A model generated the notes under the pieces. That model was not told where the DNA came from and ran no database searches. It was given only the letters and a program-made list of their open reading frames with translations. A stretch of DNA of 64,000 bases from an uncultured Alphaproteobacteria bacterium. Its GTDB lineage: Bacteria; Pseudomonadota; Alphaproteobacteria; HIMB59; GCA-002718135. The position numbers were made by a program, and so were the translations under genes. Shown one piece after another: positions 9,176-18,264 of this stretch; the first letter of the stretch is position 1, and each line of letters starts with the position of its first letter. Where the stretch lies: NCBI GenBank assembly GCA_902562275.1, contig CACESS010000006.1:1-64000 (forward strand), read 5' to 3'.

Positions 9176-9787
9176 CTATTGTGATAATATTTTATCTATG
9201 ATTTGTCTAAACTCTTTTATGTTTTTATTCCCAGAATAAAGTACTCCGTTAATAATGAATGAAGGGGTAGAACCTATTTTATATTCTCTCTGAGCTTCCA
9301 TTACACCTTCAAGTAACTGATTCTCTAATTCAACATTACTTAAACATGCATCAAAGTCCTCTTGCTGCATACCACCACTTTGCATTATTTTGTATAACTC
9401 AGATCTTGTTTTTGATTGATCTCTATTAACCCAACTATTTTGAAGTTTATATAGCCCATTCATATAATCATATCTTACATCTTCGGGGACACATCTTAAA
9501 ATCATACTTCCAGCAAGAGCAGGATAATTGAAGGGAAAATCACGGAAAATAAACTTTACTGTACCAGTGTCAATAAACTCTTTTTTTAAATCTTCTAGAG
9601 TATTATTATGGAAATCTGCACAGTGACTACAAGACATAGATTCATATCCTATAATTGTGATCGGGGCATTTTCTTCCCCAATATAAAAATCATTATCTTT
9701 AACATCTAGTATTGAGTTTTCAGCTGCTTTGGCATTAATAAAAAGTAGTGATAATATAATAGAAATAAATAAAATTTTAATTTTCAT
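9176..9787 (-). CDS. DsbA-like thiol:disulfide oxidoreductase
   Basis: This is a 203-residue exported thioredoxin-fold protein. A signal peptide (about 1-21, ending NAKAAEN) is followed by a DsbA/BdbD-type domain with the redox motif CSHC in ESMSCSHCADFH and the cis-Pro loop GSTPSFIING. It probably oxidises or isomerises disulfides in periplasmic proteins. Gene order dciA-dsbA-smc is a conserved alphaproteobacterial arrangement. It abuts smc with no gap. Confidence 0.85.
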   Translation of the reverse strand: MKIKILFISIILSLLFINAKAAENSILDVKDNDFYIGEENAPITIIGYESMSCSHCADFHNNTLEDLKKEFIDTGTVKFIFRDFPFNYPALAGSMILRCVPEDVRYDYMNGLYKLQNSWVNRDQSKTRSELYKIMQSGGMQQEDFDACLSNVELENQLLEGVMEAQREYKIGSTPSFIINGVLYSGNKNIKEFRQIIDKILSQ

Positions 9788-10302
9788 TATTTGTCCTCAG
9801 TTGAAATTTTATTACCCAAATTTAATAGAGATTTTTTTAAATCGGAATTTTGAAATTCTTTAACGTTTTGCTTAACAAATTCTATGTCATCTTTATCTAT
9901 TTGTTTTTTCTTACTTTGTTTCATATGATTATATTTAGGTATGTAATTTTGATGAATTCTCAAGCCTATTATAGCTTTATAGCCAAAATAAGTATTAATT
10001 TTTTCAATTATAATATCCTTAAAGTGTTGAAATTCAATGGCTGCGGCTGGGGCAACACTCACATTTAGATAATTTTTATATACTGTCTCACCTACATCGT
10101 TTTCAAAATCACGCACCCTTGAAACATTTAAAGGCTCAGAATATTCTTTAAAATAATTACCAGCAATTTCAGGCCATTTGGAGTTAATTATAAATTCTGT
10201 TCGATTATATTTAGAGGAAAATTTTCTATTAACTTTCCTCAGAGTATCGCCAATAGATTGTGGAATAAATGTTCTTTTTTGCTTTATTTTTTTTTTGTCC
10301 AT
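9787..10302 (-). CDS. DUF721/DciA-like protein
   Basis: This small basic protein of 171 residues belongs to the DUF721 family, which includes DciA, the ancestral loader of the DnaB replicative helicase. The conserved core is the segment from INSKWPEIAGNYFKEYSEP to about residue 115. The frame is open to 10383, but the ATG at 10302 (MDKKKIKQK) was chosen because a longer form would run into the divergent mutY start at 10342 and add a non-conserved hydrophobic tail. Function is inferred from the family only. Confidence 0.7.
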   Translation of the reverse strand: MDKKKIKQKRTFIPQSIGDTLRKVNRKFSSKYNRTEFIINSKWPEIAGNYFKEYSEPLNVSRVRDFENDVGETVYKNYLNVSVAPAAAIEFQHFKDIIIEKINTYFGYKAIIGLRIHQNYIPKYNHMKQSKKKQIDKDDIEFVKQNVKEFQNSDLKKSLLNLGNKISTEDK

Positions 10303-10341
10303 ATGCATAAATAATTTATAGTACCTAAATATGAAAGCAAT

Positions 10342-11391
10342 ATGTTTAAACACGAAACACAAGTAATAAAGTTTTTGCTTCAATGGTATTCTGTGAATGC
10401 CAGAAATTTACCATGGCGGAAGAAAAATAATCTAAATTTACCTGATCCATACTTTGTGTTTGTGAGTGAGTATATGCTCCAACAAACAACGGTAAATACA
10501 GTAAAAAATAAATTTAATGATTTTATTCTAAAATGGCCTTCACTAAATAAATTAGCGCAAACTTCAGAGCCAAATATTTTAAAGTTCTGGTCAGGCCTTG
10601 GTTATTACTCAAGAGCTAGAAATTTATTAAAGTCTGCAAAAATAATTAAAAAAAATTTTAAAAATAACATACCAAAAACTTATGACGAACTCATCCAACT
10701 TCCTGGTATTGGAGATTACACTGCAAAAGCAATTCTTGGAATAGGATATAATAAATCAGTCATGCCACTTGATGCTAATATTGAGAGAATTTTGGTAAGA
10801 TTATATGCTATCGATAAACCAATTAATAAAGTCAAAAATAAACTCAAAGATTTGGGAAAAAAATTTATCTCAGATAAAAACTCTTCAAATTTAATTCAGT
10901 CTTTTATGGATTACGGATCAGAGATTTGTCTTCCGAGAAAACCTAAATGTAATATTTGTGGAATTAATAAATTTTGTCAATCATATAAAAAAAATTTACA
11001 GCAAAATATTCCTTTAAAAATAAAAAAGAAAACTATTAAGCCCATAAAGTATACAAGAGCTTATGTAATTGTGAATGAAAAGAATGAAATTCTTGTGCGA
11101 AGTAGACCAAATAAAGGAATGTTGGCCTCCATGCTTGAAGTACCAAATGATGTCTGGGTTAAAAATAAGAAATTATTATCTACTGATCAAGAAATACAAA
11201 AAATAAAAACAAAATTACAATCTAAAGGGTCATTTGAGTATTCATTTAGTCATTTTGATTTAGAAACAGAAATTTTTTATGGAAATGTTAAAAAAGCAAA
11301 ATTATCAAAAAGTAATTGGATAAAGAAATCTTCTTATTCTAGCTCTAGAATGCCAACTGTGATGAAAAAAATAGTAGATATAGCAGTATAA
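10342..11391 (+). CDS. mutY: A/G-specific adenine glycosylase MutY
   Basis: MutY removes adenine mispaired with 8-oxoguanine. The 349-residue protein shows the catalytic Glu43 in SEYMLQQT, the helix-hairpin-helix LPGIGDYT (119-126) and Asp144 in LDANIERI. The [4Fe-4S] loop has cysteines 196, 203, 206 and 212 (C-x6-C-x2-C-x5-C). The C-terminal third is a Nudix-like 8-oxoG recognition domain. It is divergent from the dciA-like gene (39 bp apart) and converges on purQ. Confidence 0.93.
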   Translation: MFKHETQVIKFLLQWYSVNARNLPWRKKNNLNLPDPYFVFVSEYMLQQTTVNTVKNKFNDFILKWPSLNKLAQTSEPNILKFWSGLGYYSRARNLLKSAKIIKKNFKNNIPKTYDELIQLPGIGDYTAKAILGIGYNKSVMPLDANIERILVRLYAIDKPINKVKNKLKDLGKKFISDKNSSNLIQSFMDYGSEICLPRKPKCNICGINKFCQSYKKNLQQNIPLKIKKKTIKPIKYTRAYVIVNEKNEILVRSRPNKGMLASMLEVPNDVWVKNKKLLSTDQEIQKIKTKLQSKGSFEYSFSHFDLETEIFYGNVKKAKLSKSNWIKKSSYSSSRMPTVMKKIVDIAV

Positions 11392-11392
11392 T

Positions 11393-12157
11393 TTATGCAA
11401 AGAATTTTTTTGCGTTCATAAAAATTTTATATCCATCCGCAAATTTATTTAAGTTTTTACTTTGCCAATTGGGAATATGATAATGATAAAATGCTCTTTC
11501 AGGATGAGGCATCATTGCAAGAACATTACCATTTTGATTTGTTAGCCCAGCGATATCATCTTTAGATCCATTCGGATTAAAAGGAAATTGACCTTTTGCT
11601 AATTTTTTATGATGATTAATGTATTGCAAACCAATAAGGTTATTAGCTTTGATACTTTTTAGTAGATTAATAGGTATCATAAATTGCCCTTCTTGATGGG
11701 CAACAGGCAAGTTCAGTGTACTAATATTTTCTAGCCATGGTGATTTACTATTACTTACTCTTACATCAACCCATCGACACTCATAACTACCAGATTTATT
11801 TTCAATCAATGCTACTTCTGGATCTTTTTTATTTAGGCTTGGAACTAATCCAAGATTAATTAATATTTGGCATCCATTACAAATACCTATGATTAATTTA
11901 TCTTTTAATGAAAAATCTGTTAGTTGATCATACAAATTGGTCATAATTTTTTTCGCCATTGCATTTCCTGAACCTGTATCATCGCCATAAGAAAAACCAC
12001 CAGGTATAGCGAATACTTGATAGTTATTAAGTTGTTTAGGATTTTGAATCAGATCATTAATATGAATAATTTTTCCTTTAAATCCTACTACTTCAAATGC
12101 ATGTAGTGTTTCATTTTCACAATTAATACCATAACCTGACAGGACTAATACGTTCAT
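11393..12157 (-). CDS. purQ: FGAM synthase glutaminase subunit PurQ
   Basis: PurQ supplies ammonia from glutamine for the fourth step of purine synthesis. It is a class I amidotransferase of 254 residues with nucleophile Cys93 in GICNGCQIL and the His-Glu pair in MMPHPERAFYH near residues 217-221. Its ATG overlaps the purL stop (ATGA), so translation is coupled. A separate PurQ is as expected beside a PurL that lacks a glutaminase domain. Confidence 0.93.
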   Translation of the reverse strand: MNVLVLSGYGINCENETLHAFEVVGFKGKIIHINDLIQNPKQLNNYQVFAIPGGFSYGDDTGSGNAMAKKIMTNLYDQLTDFSLKDKLIIGICNGCQILINLGLVPSLNKKDPEVALIENKSGSYECRWVDVRVSNSKSPWLENISTLNLPVAHQEGQFMIPINLLKSIKANNLIGLQYINHHKKLAKGQFPFNPNGSKDDIAGLTNQNGNVLAMMPHPERAFYHYHIPNWQSKNLNKFADGYKIFMNAKKFFA

Positions 12158-15081
12158 AACCCTTTAATATTTTGTTTGTATGACTTAGCAAAATCTGAAA
12201 TTTTACCTCTCATAATTTTTTTGTTATCTTTAAACTCAATTACATTTGAGCCCGTACATTTACCAATAATTGTATAATCAGAAGCTTTAAATATTTTTTT
12301 AAAATTGGCTAACTTATTTTTTTTAAGGGAAACAAGAATTCTACTTTGTGTTTCAGAAAATAAAAATTGATCAACTGAGATTTTATTTTTTAGTTTTAAA
12401 TCAATGGTTAAACCTTTCTTTGAAGCAATTGCCATCTTTGTAACTGCAATTCCAAGTCCACCCAAATCTATTCCAATTGCAGAATTTATAATTCCGAGTT
12501 TATTAGCTTTTTCAAAATTTCTATATGTGCGAAGTGCATCCTTGCTATTTACAACTGGATTTTTTGATCTTTCATAACCTATAATTTTGGAATAAACACT
12601 ATCCTGTAATTCATTAAGGGTAGCTCCTAAAACTAAAAGTATATCACCATCATCTGGTGTTATTTTTGTTAAGTGTGAAATTTTATCTACCACTCCAATA
12701 GAAGAAATAAGCAATGTTGGAGGTATTGAAATTTTTACTGATTTTCCAGTTTTATCAAAACCTTTAAAATCATTAAACATACTATCTTTTCCTGAAATAA
12801 AAGGTGTTTTGTAAGCAACTGCATAATCATAACAAGCTTTTGCTGCTTCTTTCAATTGATATAACCGATCAGGTTCATCCGAGCTGCACCAACAAAAGTT
12901 ATCAAGAATTGCAATTTTTTTTGAGTTGGCACCACTTACAATTAAATTTTTATATGCTGTATCAATAGAGCACCCAGCCATATCATAAGGATTTGTTTCG
13001 GCGTACTGAGGATAAGCAGCTTGAGAAAGAGCTATTGATTTTTCATCATCAAATAGAGGTTTAATAGCAGTAGCATTTCCAAAAACTCTGCCTTCGCCTT
13101 GTAATGGTTTTATAATGGAGGTTGCTTGTACTTCGTGATCATATTGCGTGGCTATAAATTCTTTTGATACAATATTTGGACTAGAGAGAAGTTTGTGTAA
13201 TTTATCTATTAAGGAACTTTTTTTAATTATTTTTTTCTTTTCTTTTTTAATTTTTGGAAAAGATGTTTTTAAATTTAATTTAGGATAACCTTCATGAAGA
13301 AATACCATATCTAAATTGAGAATTTCAGTTTTATTGTATTTTACTATGGCTCTTTCTTTTTTAATAAACTTACCAATTATTGTTGCTTCCACACCTCTTG
13401 CATTAAATCTTTTAATAACTTTTTTTACATTCTTCGGAGGTACTGCTAGTGTCATTCTTTCTTGCGATTCAGAAACCCAAATCTCCCAAGGATATAAACC
13501 ATCATATTTGAGAGGAACTTTTTCAAGATTAACTATAAAACCGCCACTCTCTTTTGCCATTTCTCCAATTGATGATGATAATCCTCCAGCTCCATTATCT
13601 GTTATGCTCGAGTAAAGATTTTCATCACGCAATTCTCTAATGATGACATCAGACATTTTCTTTTGTGTTATTGGATCACCAATTTGTACGGCAGAAACTG
13701 GACTATTAGGATCTAACTCTTCCGATGAAAATGTTGCACCGTGAATACCATCTTTTCCCACTCTACCTCCAGTCATTAGTATAATATCTCCTGGATTAGC
13801 TTTCTTCTTATGCGATAATTTTCCTTTAATTTTTTTCGGAATAATCCCAACTGTTCCACAAAATACAAGGGGCTTTCCTGCAAACCGGTCATCAAAATAT
13901 ACATTACCTTGAGGAGTAGGAATACCCGAACAATTTCCCCCAACTCTAACACCACTTATAATGCCCTTCGCAATAAAATTTGCTGGAAGCATTGGATCCT
14001 TATTTTTTTGACGATACAATTGATAATTTTTATTTGGGTCTGCTAAATAATATGCATACGTATTCGCTATAGGTTTTGCCCCTTTCCCAAATCCAAGACA
14101 ATCCCTATTAACACCAACAATTCCAGTGATTGCACCGCCAAATGGATCTAAAGCTGAAGGCGTATTATGTGTTTCAACTTTATGACAAATAATCCAATCT
14201 TTATTAAATTCTATTCCGCCGGCATTATCCGTAAAAAGAGAAACACAAAAATAATCTTTTCTTAATTGAATAATTTTTTCAGTTGCGCCTTTAATGTATT
14301 TTTTAAATATACCTTCGTGAATATCATCAATCTTAGCTGAAAATATTTTGTGTTTACAGTGCTCGGACCACGTCTGTGCTAATGTTTCAATTTCTACATC
14401 TGTTGGTTTACGTTTTATAGTGGAAAAATAATTTCTTATGGCTTTTAAAGATTCTAGATCTAAGCCAAGTGTTCCCCTTCTAGATTTATCATTTTCTTCA
14501 ATACCAAGTTTACCAATAAGACTGAGTTGATGATCAGAAATATCTAAATTAATTTCTTTTTTACTATATTTTTTTTTCGGTAATTTTACCTTTTCTATTT
14601 TAAATTGATTTTTTTTAAAATTATTTAAATATTTTTTAAATGGATAAATCTTAATCGTTTGAATTAAGGGATTTGCTTCATTTTTTGATATTTTGGTAAT
14701 ATCTTCTTTTCTTCCTTTTATTAAAATAATTTTTGTTGAACCAAGTTCAAAGCTTTTAAAACTACTTTTAAGATTATCTTTGATTATTTCTTTTACAGTA
14801 GTAGCAATATTATCAGTTACACCTGGTAAAAATTTTATTTCTACAACCCAGTTAAAATTACTATAACTAGATAAAACCTTATTTACATTTTTTTTTGTTA
14901 ATATTGTTTGAGAAACGTCATTAGAAATAAGTTTACTTATTTTAGTAAACTTTTGATCATCAAGATTTGTCGAAAAGAAATATCCATCTATAATTTTGAT
15001 GGATTTATTATTGTGTTCTTTTTGTAGTGAACTTTCTTTCCCTGTCTTCTCAATGGAGAGAATTTGAATTGTATTTGTCAT
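12154..15081 (-). CDS. purL: FGAM synthase PurL with fused N-terminal PurS-like region
   Basis: This is the ATP-dependent synthetase subunit converting FGAR to FGAM. At 975 residues it is longer than the usual small PurL (about 740) and shorter than the large fused PurL with glutaminase (about 1300). The extra N-terminal ~200 residues contain PurS-like stretches (for example VEIKFLPGVTDNIATTVKEI). The catalytic region begins near TLAQTWSEHCKHKIF and includes the ammonia/ATP site KVETHNTPSALDPFGGA. PurQ is separate and downstream. No free purS gene is seen, so the fusion probably replaces it. Confidence 0.9.
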   Translation of the reverse strand: MTNTIQILSIEKTGKESSLQKEHNNKSIKIIDGYFFSTNLDDQKFTKISKLISNDVSQTILTKKNVNKVLSSYSNFNWVVEIKFLPGVTDNIATTVKEIIKDNLKSSFKSFELGSTKIILIKGRKEDITKISKNEANPLIQTIKIYPFKKYLNNFKKNQFKIEKVKLPKKKYSKKEINLDISDHQLSLIGKLGIEENDKSRRGTLGLDLESLKAIRNYFSTIKRKPTDVEIETLAQTWSEHCKHKIFSAKIDDIHEGIFKKYIKGATEKIIQLRKDYFCVSLFTDNAGGIEFNKDWIICHKVETHNTPSALDPFGGAITGIVGVNRDCLGFGKGAKPIANTYAYYLADPNKNYQLYRQKNKDPMLPANFIAKGIISGVRVGGNCSGIPTPQGNVYFDDRFAGKPLVFCGTVGIIPKKIKGKLSHKKKANPGDIILMTGGRVGKDGIHGATFSSEELDPNSPVSAVQIGDPITQKKMSDVIIRELRDENLYSSITDNGAGGLSSSIGEMAKESGGFIVNLEKVPLKYDGLYPWEIWVSESQERMTLAVPPKNVKKVIKRFNARGVEATIIGKFIKKERAIVKYNKTEILNLDMVFLHEGYPKLNLKTSFPKIKKEKKKIIKKSSLIDKLHKLLSSPNIVSKEFIATQYDHEVQATSIIKPLQGEGRVFGNATAIKPLFDDEKSIALSQAAYPQYAETNPYDMAGCSIDTAYKNLIVSGANSKKIAILDNFCWCSSDEPDRLYQLKEAAKACYDYAVAYKTPFISGKDSMFNDFKGFDKTGKSVKISIPPTLLISSIGVVDKISHLTKITPDDGDILLVLGATLNELQDSVYSKIIGYERSKNPVVNSKDALRTYRNFEKANKLGIINSAIGIDLGGLGIAVTKMAIASKKGLTIDLKLKNKISVDQFLFSETQSRILVSLKKNKLANFKKIFKASDYTIIGKCTGSNVIEFKDNKKIMRGKISDFAKSYKQNIKGL

Positions 15082-15154
15082 TATGAGTACGAATCAACTT
15101 AATTTACTATATTAATAGTTTACTCGTTAACGATTCGTTTATTACTAATTAAAT
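15082..15154. promoter_or_regulatory. Divergent promoter region between purL and purM
   Basis: This 73 bp spacer must hold the promoters of both purL-purQ and purM-N-F-D-C. It contains an inverted repeat, ACGAATC at 15089-15095 and GATTCGT at 15132-15138. Both arms include a GANTC site, the target of the CcrM methyltransferase encoded at 26.6 kb. No convincing purine riboswitch fits in the space. Regulatory meaning is inference. Confidence 0.35.
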
Positions 15155-16189
15155 ATGACAACATATAAAGAAGCAGGGGTTGATATAGAAAATACAGATG
15201 CCCTTGTCGAAGATATTTCTGAACTAAGCAAATCAACAAACAGAGACGGAAATTATGATAAAATTGGCGGATTTGGAGGTATTTTTGATCTTAAAAAATG
15301 TGGATATGAAGATCCTTTGTTGGTCTCTGGAACAGATGGCATAGGGACAAAAATATTATTAGGGATTGAAACTGACATTTTAGATGGTTTAGGTCATGAT
15401 CTTGTTGGCATGTGTCTTAATGATATTCTTTGTCATGGTGCAGAGCCGTTATTTTTTTTAGATTACTACGCTTCCTCCAAGATTGACAAAAATTCTTTTT
15501 TAAAAATTATGAAAAGCATCACTGAAGCTTGCAAAATAAATAATTGTTCTCTCATTGGCGGTGAAACAGCTGAGATGCCTGGGCTTTATAAAAAAGATGA
15601 TTTTGATTTTGCTGGATTTTGTGTTGGTGTAGTAGAAAGAGAAAAAATTATACCTAAAAAGGATGTCATGAAAGAAGACGATCTTCTATATGGGATTAGA
15701 TCTTCGGGTTTTCATTCAAATGGATATTCTCTCATTCGAAAAGTTTTAAAAGATAAAAATATAGATCTCCATAAAGAAACAGAATTTAAATCATCTTATG
15801 AAACAAATGCAGCAGCCTTAATGGCTCCAACAAAATTATATTTTCCTTTTTTAAAAAAAATTTTAACAACAAATCTTATCAACGGTATTTCGCATATAAC
15901 AGGCGGAGGTATTGTTGGAAATGCACCAAGAATGCTCTCTGAAAATTTATCAGCAAGGATTGATAAAAAATTTATTTGTGATGAAGAAATTTTCCAATGG
16001 TTTCAAAGTTTAGCTAACATTTCAGATGATGAAATGTTGAAGACCTTTAATTGTGGATTAGGTTTGATAATGACTATTTCAAAAAATAATTACAAAGAAT
16101 TTGAACAATTAATAAAAGATGAAAATTTAGATATTTTTGAAATTGGAAAAATAGAAGTTAACAAATCATCAAGGTGCACAATTAGTTGA
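15155..16189 (+). CDS. purM: AIR synthase (phosphoribosylformylglycinamidine cyclo-ligase)
   Basis: PurM closes the imidazole ring, making AIR from FGAM. The 344-residue protein has the family landmarks YKEAGVDIENTDAL at the N-terminus, SGTDGIGTKILLG (ATP/substrate), GGETAEMPGLY and HITGGGIVGNAPRML. It heads the plus-strand operon purM-N-F-D-C. Its TGA stop overlaps the purN TTG start. Confidence 0.95.
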   Translation: MTTYKEAGVDIENTDALVEDISELSKSTNRDGNYDKIGGFGGIFDLKKCGYEDPLLVSGTDGIGTKILLGIETDILDGLGHDLVGMCLNDILCHGAEPLFFLDYYASSKIDKNSFLKIMKSITEACKINNCSLIGGETAEMPGLYKKDDFDFAGFCVGVVEREKIIPKKDVMKEDDLLYGIRSSGFHSNGYSLIRKVLKDKNIDLHKETEFKSSYETNAAALMAPTKLYFPFLKKILTTNLINGISHITGGGIVGNAPRMLSENLSARIDKKFICDEEIFQWFQSLANISDDEMLKTFNCGLGLIMTISKNNYKEFEQLIKDENLDIFEIGKIEVNKSSRCTIS

Positions 16190-16755
16190 AAAAATTACAA
16201 GTTGCTATTTTCATTTCAGGAAGAGGTTCCAATTTAGAATCACTAATACAATCATCATTTAAAAAACAAAGTTTAGTAGAGGTTCAATTAGTCGTCTCTA
16301 ATAACTCCAAAGCAAAAGGTTTAATTATTGCCAAAAAAAATAAAATCCCATTCATACATTTTATTCCAAGAAAAAATTTTGAAAACAAAGTCATGAAGTA
16401 TCTAAAAAATATAGATATCATTTGTTTGGCTGGTTTTATGCAAGTTTTAGACTCAAAATTTGTCAGGCAGTGGCGATCGCGATTAATCAATATTCATCCA
16501 TCTTATCTTCCAGCTTTCAAAGGCTTAAATGCTCAGGATCAGGCCATAAAGGCTGAAGCGAGCTATTCTGGTTGTAGTGTTCATTACGTTAGCGCTAAAA
16601 TTGACTCTGGAAAGATTATATTGCAAAAAAAAGTAAAGATTTTGAAGAAAGATAATACCGAATCACTCTCAAAGAAAATATTGATAGAAGAGCATAAGGT
16701 TTATCCAAGAGCATTACAGATGGTTGCAAAAACACTTTTAACAAGCCAACACTAA
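16186..16755 (+). CDS. purN: GAR transformylase PurN (TTG start)
   Basis: PurN formylates glycinamide ribonucleotide using 10-formyl-THF. The 189-residue protein contains ISGRGSNLESLI, the catalytic Asn/His in INIHPSYLPAF and the Asp in AKIDSGKII. The likely start is TTG at 16186, overlapping the purM stop in the string TTGA. No nearby ATG would preserve the N-terminal beta strand VAIFISGRGSN. Confidence 0.93.
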   Translation: MKKLQVAIFISGRGSNLESLIQSSFKKQSLVEVQLVVSNNSKAKGLIIAKKNKIPFIHFIPRKNFENKVMKYLKNIDIICLAGFMQVLDSKFVRQWRSRLINIHPSYLPAFKGLNAQDQAIKAEASYSGCSVHYVSAKIDSGKIILQKKVKILKKDNTESLSKKILIEEHKVYPRALQMVAKTLLTSQH

Positions 16756-16756
16756 G

Positions 16757-18244
16757 ATGAAAAATCGATTAAATTTCCTAAAAAAATTCGAGATAAGGCA
16801 ATCTCATGTTCCCAGATTTAATGAGGAGTGTGGAGTTTTTGGAATAAGTGGAACCAAGGATGCTGGTGCCTTAACAGCTCTTGGTCTGCATGCGTTGCAA
16901 CATCGTGGTCAAGAAGGTTGTGGAATTGTAAGTTATGATGGCAACTCCTATCATTCAGAAAGAAAATTTGGATTGGTTGGCGATAATTTTACAAAGAAAC
17001 ACGCATTAGATAAGTTAAAGGGAAAAATAGCGATAGGACACAATCGCTATTCAACAACGGGCGGTGAAACAATAAGGAATATACAGCCTTTTTATGCTGA
17101 TCTGCATGGTGGAGCTATTAGTATTGCTCATAATGGTAATTTAACTAATGCACTCCTTTTAAGAGAGCAAATGGTACGTGAAGGTGCAATATTTCAAACA
17201 ACATCAGATACTGAAACAATTGTTCAGCTTGTAGCTCGTTCAAAAAAGAAAGATATTTTAAATAAAATTATTGATGCTTTAATGCAAATTCAAGGTGGTT
17301 ATGCTTTATCAATTATTGCTAATGGTACGTTGATTGGTGCAAGAGATCCATTAGGTATTCGACCACTTGTTTTAGGTAAATTTAAAAATGCATTTATCCT
17401 TGCCTCTGAAACTTGTGCGCTAGACATTATAGGTGCAAAATTTATCCGTGAAATTGAAAATGGAGAAGTTGTAGTTATTAAAAATAATAAAGTTGAAAGT
17501 AGAAGACCTTTTCCAAAAAAACAAATCAAACCATGTGTATTTGAATTTATTTATTTTTCACGACCAGATAGTATTTTAAAAAATAAAACCGCCTATGAAT
17601 ATAGAAAAAATTTAGGAACATACTTAGCAAAAGAAACCGATATAAAACCTGATGTAGTCGTACCAGTTCCAGACTCTGGTGTTCCTGCTGCGCTTGGTTT
17701 TAGTCAAGAGTCCGGTATTCCTTTTGAGTTAGGATTAATACGAAATCATTATGTGGGAAGGACATTTATTGAGCCAACTCAGCAAATTAGAAGTTTAGGT
17801 GTAAAGTTAAAACTAAATCCTAACCAAAGTTCTATTAAAAAAAAGAAAGTAGTTTTAATTGACGATTCATTGGTTCGAGGAACAACATCCACCAAGATAA
17901 TAAAAATGCTTTATGATTTTGGAGCAAAAGAAGTCCATATGCGTATTGCTTCACCTGCAATTAAATATCCTGATTTTTATGGAGTCGATACTCCGACCCA
18001 AGAAGAATTATTAGCTGCAAACAAAAATTTAGAGGAAATGTGTAAATATATTGGCGCTAAATCATTAAAATTTTTATCATTAGATGGTCTGTATCAGGCT
18101 CTTGGTTATGATGAGAGAGATAATGATAATCCTCAATTTACTGATCATTATTTTACAGGAGAGTATCCAGTCAGACCTTTAGATTACTTGAATGACGAAA
18201 GTCTAAAAAAACTATCATTTTTAAGTCTTGCTTCAAATAATTAA
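16757..18244 (+). CDS. purF: Amidophosphoribosyltransferase PurF
   Basis: PurF catalyses the first committed purine step, PRPP plus glutamine to phosphoribosylamine. The N-terminal nucleophile is Cys25 in EECGVFGI, so a 24-residue propeptide must be removed. The PRPP loop is VVLIDDSLVRGTT. Of the four iron-sulfur cysteines of Bacillus-type PurF, only the one in KPCVFEFIYFSRPDS is kept. The others are replaced (YPDFYGVD, and HYFTGEYP in the tail), so a cluster is unlikely. It lies 1 bp after purN. Confidence 0.93.
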   Translation: MKNRLNFLKKFEIRQSHVPRFNEECGVFGISGTKDAGALTALGLHALQHRGQEGCGIVSYDGNSYHSERKFGLVGDNFTKKHALDKLKGKIAIGHNRYSTTGGETIRNIQPFYADLHGGAISIAHNGNLTNALLLREQMVREGAIFQTTSDTETIVQLVARSKKKDILNKIIDALMQIQGGYALSIIANGTLIGARDPLGIRPLVLGKFKNAFILASETCALDIIGAKFIREIENGEVVVIKNNKVESRRPFPKKQIKPCVFEFIYFSRPDSILKNKTAYEYRKNLGTYLAKETDIKPDVVVPVPDSGVPAALGFSQESGIPFELGLIRNHYVGRTFIEPTQQIRSLGVKLKLNPNQSSIKKKKVVLIDDSLVRGTTSTKIIKMLYDFGAKEVHMRIASPAIKYPDFYGVDTPTQEELLAANKNLEEMCKYIGAKSLKFLSLDGLYQALGYDERDNDNPQFTDHYFTGEYPVRPLDYLNDESLKKLSFLSLASNN

Positions 18245-18264
18245 TTAATGAATTATTTTTTTTC

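Noticed and set aside
8811-9239. 142-codon plus-strand frame antisense to smc and the dsbA-like gene
   Set aside because: It covers the conserved SMC head coding sequence in reverse and has no family features.
13316-13615. 99-codon plus-strand frame inside purL
   Set aside because: It is antisense to the conserved PurL catalytic region with no upstream signals; judged a shadow.
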